A stretch of 64,000 nucleotides of DNA from assembly GCF_017811815.1 (NCBI RefSeq), contig NZ_JADKZI010000011.1, positions 1 to 64,000 on the forward strand. The letters are read 5' to 3'. Positions 25,165 to 32,347 of this stretch are shown piece by piece; within the stretch, counting starts at the first letter, position 1; each line of letters opens with the position of its first letter. Below the pieces are notes generated by a model. That model saw only the letters and a list, made by a program, of their open reading frames with translations, was not told the origin of the DNA and searched no databases. This DNA comes from Flavonifractor sp. AGMB03687. Its GTDB lineage: Bacteria > Bacillota > Clostridia > Oscillospirales > Oscillospiraceae. The position numbers were made by a program, and so were the translations under genes.

Positions 25165-25190
25165 ACATAAAACAGCCTACGACTCCCCAA

Positions 25191-25285
25191 AGGTGCTATC
25201 TGATGTACGATCACTGCCGGCTGACGTCTCTCGACGAATACGGCCTCCGCGCCGGATTCCCACCGGCTTGTGACAAAGAGCACCT
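25191..25285 (-). ncRNA. Second structured leader element, cobalamin-riboswitch-like core, unassigned
   Basis: A ~95-nt minus-strand RNA closed by a perfect 7-bp helix AGGTGCT/AGCACCT (complements of 25279-25285 and 25191-25197). Inside are a GTCAC/GTGAT helix, a GCCGG-TGGGAAT-CCGGC hairpin, and a CGTC-GAGA-GACG tetraloop hairpin, giving a three-way junction. The string AAGCCGGTGGGAATCCGGC then GCGG resembles the P4 region of cobalamin riboswitches, but the GGGAA strand and a recognisable B12 box are missing. A terminator follows directly, as for a riboswitch. Confidence 0.5.
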
Positions 25286-25337
25286 GTGTGAAACAAGTTT
25301 CTCATCGTATCTGCTTTGTATTGATTTGTCGTGGCTT

Positions 25338-25366
25338 ATTATACTGCAAGGCTCTGCATATTGCAA
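25338..25366 (-). promoter_or_regulatory. Sigma-A promoter of the tandem-leader importer operon
   Basis: On the minus strand TTGCAA (25361-25366), a 17-bp spacer and TATAAT (25338-25343). Transcription would start near 25330 and read through both leader structures into the importer operon. Confidence 0.75.
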
Positions 25367-25439
25367 GTATGTTAATATATTTTGGCCAGCAGTCAAAGCC
25401 GGTGGCCATGGCTTTGAAACTTTCGGTTTTACTACAGAA

Positions 25440-26648
25440 TCAGCTGGCCGCGATACCCAGCAGATGGAGAGCGCGCTCCAGGGCTTCCTCAAACTGTGGC
25501 AGTTCCTCCGGCTCGTTATAAAATGCCGGGGAGATGCGGAGGGTTTCCGAAATGCACAGCTGTGCCAGGGCATAGCTGGCGCAATGATGTCCGGCCCGCA
25601 CCGCGACGCCGAACGGATCCAGGATACAAGCCAGATCGTAGGGATGCACCCCGGGAAAGAGCACGCTGAGAACACCGGCCCGCACCTGTGGGTTGCCCAC
25701 AATGCTGCCGCCGTGGGCCAGCACAATGGACTGGATTCCGTTCAGTACGGTTTCCGCCTGTGCGGTCAGGGCTCGGATGCCGAACCGGTTGAGAAAATCA
25801 ATAGCTGCCCCCAGGCTGATGGCGCCCACATAGTTTGGGGTGCCGGCTTCAAAGCGGTAGGGCAGGGGGGCATAGCTGGGGTGCAGGCCCTCCAGGGTGG
25901 AGATCATCCCGCCACCGAAGAAAGGCGGACGCAGGTTGTCCAGCAGTTCCCGCCTGCCGTAGAGGACGCCGATGCCGGTAAGGGCGCCCAGCTTATGGCC
26001 GGAGAAGGCGAAGTAGTCGCAGCCCAACCGGGTTACATCCACCGGCCGGTGAAGCACCGCCTGGGCGCCGTCCACCAGTACCTTTGCCCCAGCCTGATGG
26101 GCCAGAGCTGTCATTCGTTCCACCGGATTGACGGTGCCGATGGCGTTGGAGATCCAGGTCATGCAGACCAGACGGGTACGGTCGGTGAGCAGCCTCTCAT
26201 AGGCCTCCAGGTCCAGATCCCCGTCCGGTGTCAGGGGGACCACCCGCAGCACTGCCCGGGTCCGGCGGCAGACCTCCAGCCAGGGCAGGAAATTGGAGTT
26301 GTGCTCCAGGGCGGTGACCACGATCTCGTCGCCGGGCTGGAGCAGCTGGTCCTCATAGATCCGGGCCAGCAGGTTGATGCCCTGGGTGGTGCCGGAGGTA
26401 AAGAGAATCTCCTCCGGGTATTCTGCCCCCAGAAAGGCACGCACCGTCTCCCGGGCGGCCTCCATACGCTCCTCGGTGCTTCTGGCCATGGCGTGGCTGC
26501 TCCGGTGAACATTGCCGTTGCAGGTGCGGTAATGTTCCGCCACCGCCTCCTGCACCGGGGCCGCCATCTGGAGGGTGGCGGCATTGTCGTAATAGAGCAG
26601 GGGACTGCCGTTTACCTGAGTGGAAAGAATGGGGAAGTATTCCGTCAT
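25440..26648 (-). CDS. Cysteine desulfurase-like PLP enzyme (SufS/CsdA type)
   Basis: A 402-residue class V aminotransferase fold enzyme. The PLP lysine lies in 'YFAFSGHKLGALTGIGVLYG', and the catalytic cysteine in 'VAVRAGHHCASYALAQL', the SufS class II position. Other marks: 'YDNAATLQMAAPV', 'TSGTTQGINLLA' and 'HNSNFLPW'. Its ATG overlaps the SufE-like stop by four bases. It probably transfers sulfur from cysteine to the adjacent SufE-like protein. The operon lacks SufBCD, so the acceptor may not be an iron-sulfur scaffold. Confidence 0.9.
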   Translation of the reverse strand: MTEYFPILSTQVNGSPLLYYDNAATLQMAAPVQEAVAEHYRTCNGNVHRSSHAMARSTEERMEAARETVRAFLGAEYPEEILFTSGTTQGINLLARIYEDQLLQPGDEIVVTALEHNSNFLPWLEVCRRTRAVLRVVPLTPDGDLDLEAYERLLTDRTRLVCMTWISNAIGTVNPVERMTALAHQAGAKVLVDGAQAVLHRPVDVTRLGCDYFAFSGHKLGALTGIGVLYGRRELLDNLRPPFFGGGMISTLEGLHPSYAPLPYRFEAGTPNYVGAISLGAAIDFLNRFGIRALTAQAETVLNGIQSIVLAHGGSIVGNPQVRAGVLSVLFPGVHPYDLACILDPFGVAVRAGHHCASYALAQLCISETLRISPAFYNEPEELPQFEEALERALHLLGIAAS

Positions 26649-27049
26649 TGTGCAGCCTCCTCATGCAGTCTCTCCAGAATACTGGCCAGTCCTTTGCGCT
26701 GTTCACCGGTCAGGCGGCCGGTAAAGCCCGGGTCCTCCAGCAGGCGGCAGGTGAAGACCTGGATATCCTCCCGGCGCCTGCCGTTATACACCTCGCACAG
26801 CAGGGCCAGCGCGCCCTTGACCAGGAAGGACTCGCTGTCCGCCTGCATGCGGAGCAGGCCACCGTCCCAGCTGGTAATCACCCAGGTGCGGGCCTGACAG
26901 CTGGGGACCAGATCTTCCTCCCGGCGCTGTTCCGGGGGAATGCCCTGACTGGCTCTGGCGCAGGCCAGCAGGTATTCCATCTGGCTTAATGGGTCGGCCA
27001 ATTGGGTCAGGTCCTCCTGGATGCTGCGCTGTACCTCGTCCATGTCCAT
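26645..27049 (-). CDS. SufE-family sulfur acceptor
   Basis: A 134-residue SufE-like protein. It contains the family lead 'QLADPLSQMEYLLACARA', the sulfur-accepting cysteine in 'DLVPSCQARTWV', and 'SFLVKGALALLCEVYNGRR' near the centre. ATG 27049 has GGAGGG seven bases upstream. Couples to the SufS-like enzyme downstream (ATGA overlap) and follows the 137-aa protein gene by two bases. Confidence 0.88.
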   Translation of the reverse strand: MDMDEVQRSIQEDLTQLADPLSQMEYLLACARASQGIPPEQRREEDLVPSCQARTWVITSWDGGLLRMQADSESFLVKGALALLCEVYNGRRREDIQVFTCRLLEDPGFTGRLTGEQRKGLASILERLHEEAAQ

Positions 27050-27051
27050 AG

Positions 27052-27465
27052 TTATCCCTCCAGCTTTTGGTAGCATATGGCGATCAGCTGACTGAGCAGG
27101 TCCACGCTCACCGCCTCCTCCACCGTAATGGGAATATGAAGTTCCCGGCGCAGGGCCATGATGAAGAGGACCTTCTTGTTGGTGGCGGTGGTGGCGCCTC
27201 CGCATTTGGAGGCGAACTCCGCCGCGTCGATGGAGCCGGGAGGATAGAGGGAGGCCTTCTCCACGCTGTACTGGCAGATCCGGTAGAAGTCGTCGGTGTC
27301 CAGATCCTCCAGCTCCAGCATAAACTTTCCGCACAGATACCGGCGGAACAGGAGGGCAAATTCCTCCTGTCCCCGGTAGGTCCGCTCGCAGATCTGCCGG
27401 GCGCATGCCGCCGACTGCTCCTTGCGGGCCAGCAGCGCAGCCTTGATCTGCTGACGGTCGATCAT
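27052..27465 (-). CDS. 137-residue protein of unknown function in sulfur operon
   Basis: A mostly helical protein that I do not recognise. It has three cysteines (one in 'SAACARQICERTY', one in 'RYLCGKF', another in 'RICQYS'), a 'DAAEFASKCGGATTATNKKVLF' stretch, and a C-terminal 'ELHIPITVEEAVSVDLLSQLIAICYQKL' that reminds of carrier-protein helices, but no phosphopantetheine serine is visible. It overlaps the isomerase-like gene by four bases and almost touches the SufE-like gene, so it is surely part of the operon; a sulfur carrier or adaptor is conceivable. Confidence 0.7.
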   Translation of the reverse strand: MIDRQQIKAALLARKEQSAACARQICERTYRGQEEFALLFRRYLCGKFMLELEDLDTDDFYRICQYSVEKASLYPPGSIDAAEFASKCGGATTATNKKVLFIMALRRELHIPITVEEAVSVDLLSQLIAICYQKLEG

Positions 27466-29009
27466 GCCACCACGACCTCCATGCCCAGGACGCGGCCCAG
27501 CATCTTCACGTCCTCCACGTGGTCGACGAAGACAGCGGGCATATGCAGGCCGAACTCGGACTGCTTGTGGAAGTAGCCCAGCTTATCCTCCACGGAGAAG
27601 TAGACGCCCTCGCTACAGCCGGTGGTGCCGTAGCCGAAGCCGTCCACCACGGTTCCCTTGGCCACCAGGATGCGGTTGCACAGGGGGTCAAAGCGCATCA
27701 GGGTCAGGGTGTCGCCGGCGTTCTTGGCAAAGTCGATGCGCAGGGTGGCGCCCCAGCCGCTGTGGGTGAAGGGACGGATGGCGTAGGGGGCGGGCTCGGC
27801 CTGGAAGCCGTGCATCAGACGGTTGGGGGTGGCGTGGCCGGTGTAGTAGATGTTGGGGTTGTGGTCCATCTCAGGAATGTAGGAGATGCCCACGAAATCG
27901 TTCATCACCTTGCCGTCGAAGTAGACGCAGGGTTGGGTGTTGCCCATGTAGGGGGCCTTGCCGGTCAGGTTGCCCAGAGAGGCAATGGCGGAGGTGCCGA
28001 TGAGGTCAAACTCACAGCCGGAGGGGATGCCCTGCTCGTTGAGCAGAGAGTGGGTGAGGCAGAAGGTGAACTGCTCCTGATTCATGCGGCGGGTGGCGCA
28101 GGCGTCGGGGCAGGGAGCGGTAAAGGCGTTGCAGCCGAAGTGGGCCATCAGCTTCTTAGCCAGGACGGCGGCCTTGACGGAGTTGACCACGTACTTGCGG
28201 TCCATGGTAATATCGTCGGTGCCGGCCATCAGCTCGTCGGTCCAACGCTCCACCTCTACCATGTCCTCGCTGGTCAGGTTGCAGGCGTTGCGGCCGGGGA
28301 GAGTGTAGTTCTTACCGCTCTCATCCACATGGAGCATGTCCAGGAACTCGTGGATGCTCAGATAGGTGAAGTTGATGCCCAGACGGCGGGTGGCGTCGTC
28401 ATTGCTCAGGAAGGCGTCGGGGCCGCCCAGGGACTGCTGGGAGTTGTTGCGCACCACTGCCAGGATGCGGGTGTTCCGCAGGGCCTTGCGGGTACGCAGG
28501 GCGTTGAGCAGACGGATGCCGTCGGGGATGTCCAGGAAGGCGTAGGCCTCGGCGCCCCGGGCCCGGGTGATGGCGTTGATGATGGTGGAGGCAAACATGC
28601 CTTCGCCGGCCACCGGTTTGTTGTAGCGGATGGCAAACTCCTTGGCGTAGCCCTCGCAGCGCATGCCGGTAAAGATGTACAGGTCGGTCTCCCGCATGGT
28701 GGGCAGCAGCTGGGCCTCCTCCTCGGCGGGGACAAAGAACTCGTCGGACATCTTCAGGTAGACCGGGGGCAGCATATTGATGCCGGGTACCTGGCTGAAG
28801 GCGCCCATCATAGCGCCGGACCAGCCCTTGAAGATCTCGGCCTGATTGAGCAGGTCAAATTCCTTGGTCAGGGCCTCGGGGGGACCGAACCGGCAGGGGC
28901 CTTCATAGGCATGCTCATGGATCAGGGCCACATAGACCAGCTGGACATTCAGCTTGACGTCCATCCCGCGCAGGATGCCTTCGATTCCGCCTTGATTACA
29001 GTGCATCAT
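27462..29009 (-). CDS. L-fucose isomerase-like sugar isomerase family protein
   Basis: A 515-residue protein with the two-domain L-fucose/arabinose isomerase-like fold signature: an N-terminal Rossmann region ('SGAMMGAFSQVPGI', 'RETDLYIFTGMRCEGYAKEF') and a C-terminal metal-site-like part ('CPDACATRRMNQEQFTFCLTHSLLNEQGIPSGCEFDLIGTSAIASL', 'GHATPNRLMHGF'). The Glu and His positions resemble metal ligands of the family, though the exact substrate is unclear. It heads an operon with SufE/SufS-like genes and is divergent from a LysR gene. ATG 29009 follows GAGGAGG. Its pairing with sulfur-transfer proteins is unusual. Confidence 0.65.
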   Translation of the reverse strand: MMHCNQGGIEGILRGMDVKLNVQLVYVALIHEHAYEGPCRFGPPEALTKEFDLLNQAEIFKGWSGAMMGAFSQVPGINMLPPVYLKMSDEFFVPAEEEAQLLPTMRETDLYIFTGMRCEGYAKEFAIRYNKPVAGEGMFASTIINAITRARGAEAYAFLDIPDGIRLLNALRTRKALRNTRILAVVRNNSQQSLGGPDAFLSNDDATRRLGINFTYLSIHEFLDMLHVDESGKNYTLPGRNACNLTSEDMVEVERWTDELMAGTDDITMDRKYVVNSVKAAVLAKKLMAHFGCNAFTAPCPDACATRRMNQEQFTFCLTHSLLNEQGIPSGCEFDLIGTSAIASLGNLTGKAPYMGNTQPCVYFDGKVMNDFVGISYIPEMDHNPNIYYTGHATPNRLMHGFQAEPAPYAIRPFTHSGWGATLRIDFAKNAGDTLTLMRFDPLCNRILVAKGTVVDGFGYGTTGCSEGVYFSVEDKLGYFHKQSEFGLHMPAVFVDHVEDVKMLGRVLGMEVVVA

Positions 29010-29122
29010 AGTTCCTCCTCTTCAGGCGCTGACCGGATCTCTGCCTGGCCGGCCTGGAATGTTGTATTATGATGATAGCATTGGGGCGGATGGCTGTGAA
29101 ATGCCGTGTTTCTATGCTCTCG

Positions 29123-29139
29123 CATACGCTGAGCGTATG
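29123..29139. promoter_or_regulatory. 17-bp palindrome, probable LysR operator
   Basis: CATACGCT-G-AGCGTATG is a perfect palindrome in the intergenic region between the isomerase-like gene and the LysR gene. It contains ATAC-N7-GTAT, the T-N11-A LysR box form. Confidence 0.75.
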
Positions 29140-29235
29140 GCAGTTCCGTTGGAGTGGCATTTGCAGGAGAGAACCATGCATGATACAATAAAGCTGTTCG
29201 AACATGGATGAGTTCATCAAGTGGGAGGAAGCGCC

Positions 29236-30102
29236 ATGCTGTCAGCACTGCTGAATACCTTTCTTACCGTGGCAAAATATCAGAGCTTTACCCGCGCGGC
29301 GGAGGTGCTCTATACCACCCAGCCAACCGTCAGCCGGCAGATCCGCACGCTGGAGGAGGAACTAGGCTTTCCGCTTTTTCTGCGGGAGTATAAGAAGATC
29401 TCCCTTACCCCGGAAGGGGAGGTAATGCTCCAGGCCTGTGAAAAAATGCAGGAGATCTTCCTGCAGGGGCTCCAGACGGCTCGGGAGCATGCCATGGGGG
29501 TAAGCGGTGAGATCAAGATTGGCTACCTCTCCTCCTTTGATGCCGGAAAGATGCTCTTTCCCTCCCTGGAGTGCATCGACGAGCTGTATCCCAACATCAA
29601 ACTGCAGATGGAGAAGGCTTCCTACTATGCCCTGCGTAAGGGGCTGCAAAACGGTCTTTACGATGTAATCATCACCCTGAGCTTTGAGGCGGAACTGCTG
29701 CATGACGTGGTGGTAAAGGAAATCGAACGGGTGAAGTGCTATTTTGTCCTGTCGGAGCGGCACCCACTTTATGCCAAAGAGGACCTGAACCTGTCCGATC
29801 TGGTAAACAGCCGCTTTGTTCTGCCGGCCCCCGCCGAGTCCCCCCGGCGGGCCGGTGACCTGGAGCGCATCTTACAGTCTCTGGGTTCCCAGGGGGCCGA
29901 GATCGTTTTTGAACCCAATATGGAGTCGCTGATGTTCCATGTGCGTACCGGAAAGTCGATTGCGCTGCTGAACTGCTATGAAAACGATTTGTTTGCCCCC
30001 TTTTACCGGCGGATCGAACTGCCGGATGACCGGAGTGATCTGTATACGGTGGCGATTTGGAAGAAAAACAACCAGAACCCATTGATCCCGCTGCTGTTTT
30101 GA
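29236..30102 (+). CDS. LysR-family transcriptional regulator 1
   Basis: A 288-residue regulator. The N-terminal winged helix is typical ('LNTFLTVAKYQSFTRAAEVLYTTQPTVSRQIRTLEEELGFPLFLR'), followed by the substrate-binding fold ('GEIKIGYLSSFDAGK'). ATG 29236 has GGAGG seven bases upstream. It is divergent from the isomerase/SufES operon over a LysR-box palindrome, so it probably controls that operon in response to a small molecule. Confidence 0.92.
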   Translation: MLSALLNTFLTVAKYQSFTRAAEVLYTTQPTVSRQIRTLEEELGFPLFLREYKKISLTPEGEVMLQACEKMQEIFLQGLQTAREHAMGVSGEIKIGYLSSFDAGKMLFPSLECIDELYPNIKLQMEKASYYALRKGLQNGLYDVIITLSFEAELLHDVVVKEIERVKCYFVLSERHPLYAKEDLNLSDLVNSRFVLPAPAESPRRAGDLERILQSLGSQGAEIVFEPNMESLMFHVRTGKSIALLNCYENDLFAPFYRRIELPDDRSDLYTVAIWKKNNQNPLIPLLF

Positions 30103-30108
30103 GCAAGA

Positions 30109-30148
30109 AAAACGGAACCATTTCCTTGGCGGGAAATGGTTCCGTTTT
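30109..30148. terminator. Bidirectional intrinsic terminator
   Basis: Seventeen-bp stem AAAACGGAACCATTTCC / GGAAATGGTTCCGTTTT with a 6-nt loop, between convergent LysR and TrxB-like genes. Confidence 0.85.
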
Positions 30149-30161
30149 GTGCCATATGGGG

Positions 30162-31058
30162 TTACATGGCGGCATTGATGGCGGCAATGGCGCCGTCAGA
30201 CACGGCGGTGGCCACCTGGCGCACCTGCTTGACCCGGATGTCACCGGCGGCATAGACGCCAGGGATGGCGGTCTCCATCTTGTCGTTGGTGGGGATGTAA
30301 CCGCCCTCCAGCGTCAGCTCCGCATAGAGCTGGGTGTTGGGCTCCACACCGGCGTACACAAAGATGCCGCAGCCGGGGTCCTCTACGGTTTCGATGCTGC
30401 CGTCATGCTCGTTGGCGATCTCCAGTCGCTCCACCTGGTCCTGACCATAGACAGCGTGGAGCCGGGAGGCCAGACGCAGGGAGATGTTTTCGGCAGCGGC
30501 TACCTTCTGGCGGAACTCATCGATGCAGCCCAGCTGGTCCTCAAAGTGGATGATGGTCAGATGCTTGGCGAAGGAGGCCAGATACAGGGCTTCTTTCACG
30601 GCACCATCAGCGCCGCCCACCACATAGACGTTCTTGCCGGCGTAGGAGGCGCCGTCTTTTGCGGCATTCATACCCATGCCCTTGCCGGTCAGCTTCGCCT
30701 CGCCGGGGATGCCCAGCTTGCGGGGGGTACCGCCATTGGCCAAAATGATTCGTTTGGCCTCATAAGTGCCCTTGTCGGTGGTGACGGACTTGATATCTCC
30801 GGTCAGAGTCACACCGGTGACATTGGCGTTGAGGATCTCAACACCGGCCTGGAGCGCCTGCTCCTTCATGCGGGCGGCAAAGGTGGCTCCGGTTTCCTGC
30901 TGCATGATGGCGGTGTAGTGGGTGACGGTGGAAACTTTGCCGATGATGCCGCCCACCTGGCCCTTTTCCAAAATCAAAGCGCGCTTTCCGCGGCTGACTG
31001 CATAAATGCCTGCGCTGATGCCGGCGGGGCCCGCTCCGATGATAATGATGTCGTACAT
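30162..31058 (-). CDS. TrxB-like FAD/NAD(P) oxidoreductase lacking the redox CxxC
   Basis: A 298-residue flavoprotein of the thioredoxin-reductase fold. FAD motif 'IIIIGAGPAGISAGIYAVSRG', second dinucleotide motif 'VYVVGGADGAVKEALYLAS', and C-terminal 'PGVYAAGDIRVKQVRQVATAVSDGAIAA' are all present. At the position where TrxB has C-A-T-C-D the protein reads 'NAAKDG', so both active-site cysteines are absent. It is therefore unlikely to reduce thioredoxin; a ferredoxin- or other electron-transfer partner is more likely. Divergent from a LysR gene. Confidence 0.85.
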   Translation of the reverse strand: MYDIIIIGAGPAGISAGIYAVSRGKRALILEKGQVGGIIGKVSTVTHYTAIMQQETGATFAARMKEQALQAGVEILNANVTGVTLTGDIKSVTTDKGTYEAKRIILANGGTPRKLGIPGEAKLTGKGMGMNAAKDGASYAGKNVYVVGGADGAVKEALYLASFAKHLTIIHFEDQLGCIDEFRQKVAAAENISLRLASRLHAVYGQDQVERLEIANEHDGSIETVEDPGCGIFVYAGVEPNTQLYAELTLEGGYIPTNDKMETAIPGVYAAGDIRVKQVRQVATAVSDGAIAAINAAM

Positions 31059-31215
31059 AGTGATGCGCTTCCTTTCTATTTTGCCGTCAAAACCAAACTG
31101 CCAAAAGCGATGTTTAAATCTTTTCTGTTTGCAGCTTGATTATAGCGCGAAGCGGCGATAAAATAAAATGAAGAATTCTTATATAACAATAATTCAGTGT
31201 AATAGGTGATGCGCC

Positions 31216-32076
31216 ATGATGGACCCCAGATGGAATACCTTCCTTGTGCTGTGTGAGACCATGAATTATACCCGGGCGGCAGAGCGGCTCTGTTTAACCC
31301 AGCCTGCGGTGACGCACCATATTCACTACCTGGAGGAATACTATGGCTGCCGGCTATTTTCCTATGAAGGGAAGGTACTGCGGCTGACAGAGGCTGGGAT
31401 GAAGCTGCGGGAGTATACCCGGTCTCTGGCCTATAACAGCCAAAAAGCAGAGGAGGCCATGCGGGCTCCGGCGCCCATATCCCTGCGGGTCGGGGCATCC
31501 AAGACTATTGGAGAGTTTGTGATTGCGCCCAAGGTGGAACAGTTTTTGCGCGAATATCCGGAGGCGACCTTTTCTTTGATGGTGGATAATACCCAGGTGC
31601 TGCTGCGGGCACTGGAGGCGGGGCGGCTGGATTTTGTGCTGCTGGAAGGCTTTTTTGATCGCAGCAAGTACGAGACGGTGCTGTACCGGAAGGCGCCCTT
31701 TTTCGGTATCTGTTCGCCGGGCCATCAGTTTGCGGGCCGGTCCGTGACGTTGGAGGAGCTGGAGAGCGAGCGGGTCCTGATCCGGGAACCCGGCTCAGGT
31801 ACCCGGACCATCTTTGAGGATGCGTTGCGGCGGCACAACCGCACCCTGCGCAGCTTTCCTAAGGTGGCCACCATCAGCGAGTTTTCCACCATCAAGTCAC
31901 TGGTGGTGGATGATTTGGGTGTTTCCTTCCTGTATGAACCGGCTGTGGCCAAAGAATTGGAGGCCGGAACGCTGGCCCGGTTTGATTTGGCGGAGACCCC
32001 CATGAGCGGAGCCTTCTACTTTGCGTGTCTGAAAGACAACCTCTTTGCCTCCGATTGGATGGACTGGATGGCATAA
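31216..32076 (+). CDS. LysR-family transcriptional regulator 2
   Basis: A 286-residue LysR protein with the usual N-terminal HTH ('TFLVLCETMNYTRAAERLCLTQPAVTHHIHYLEEYYGCRLF') and effector domain ('RVGASKTIGEFVIAP', 'EPGSGTRTIFEDAL'), the latter resembling CysB/CysL-type regulators. It starts at ATG 31216 behind AGGTGATG. It is divergent from the TrxB-like flavoprotein gene, so that gene is the likely target; a GAATT...AATTC dyad at 31173-31195 lies in between. Confidence 0.9.
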   Translation: MMDPRWNTFLVLCETMNYTRAAERLCLTQPAVTHHIHYLEEYYGCRLFSYEGKVLRLTEAGMKLREYTRSLAYNSQKAEEAMRAPAPISLRVGASKTIGEFVIAPKVEQFLREYPEATFSLMVDNTQVLLRALEAGRLDFVLLEGFFDRSKYETVLYRKAPFFGICSPGHQFAGRSVTLEELESERVLIREPGSGTRTIFEDALRRHNRTLRSFPKVATISEFSTIKSLVVDDLGVSFLYEPAVAKELEAGTLARFDLAETPMSGAFYFACLKDNLFASDWMDWMA

Positions 32077-32090
32077 GTACGGAATGATCA

Positions 32091-32136
32091 AATGGATTAG
32101 CCGGTCAAACAAGATTGTTTGACCGGTTAATCCATT
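32091..32136 (+). terminator. Intrinsic terminator after LysR 2
   Basis: Twenty-bp stem (32091-32110 with 32117-32136, one G-T wobble) and a 6-nt loop, followed by TTCTTCC. The stem includes the ATTAGCCGGTCAAAC segment. Confidence 0.8.
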
Positions 32137-32161
32137 TCTTCCTGAAAAAACCATATTCCTC

Positions 32162-32190
32162 TTGACAGAACGTGCGCAGATGGTTTTACT
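32162..32190 (+). promoter_or_regulatory. Promoter upstream of the sigma-fusion gene
   Basis: TTGACA (32162-32167) with TTTACT 17 bp later (32185-32190); an overlapping TATTAT begins at 32190. Confidence 0.5.
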
Positions 32191-32347
32191 ATTATACAGA
32201 ATTAGAACCATTTACAAACAGGGATAAGAATATGCTGGTTCAATTCTGTGGCTGTAGAAAACGGGTAGAGATAGAGAATGAGGGGACTTTTGGCTGGAAA
32301 CAGATAGAGCTCTGCTGACAGGCCTGGACAAAGACCCGGAGACCGGT

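Noticed and set aside
25191-25285. FMN, lysine or TPP riboswitch
   Set aside because: The characteristic cores of those classes are not present; only the closing GGTGC resembles the lysine element. Kept as unassigned.
27519-29072. 517-residue frame on the plus strand opposite the isomerase-like gene
   Set aside because: Very Gly/Val/His-rich translation typical of an antisense shadow; the minus-strand gene has a clear ribosome site, operon overlaps and family motifs.
31173-31195. GAATT-N13-AATTC dyad as LysR 2 operator
   Set aside because: Short AT-rich arms could arise by chance; not listed as a feature of its own.
32278-32307. ATG at 32278 as start of the sigma fusion
   Set aside because: It is in another frame and meets TAG after nine codons.
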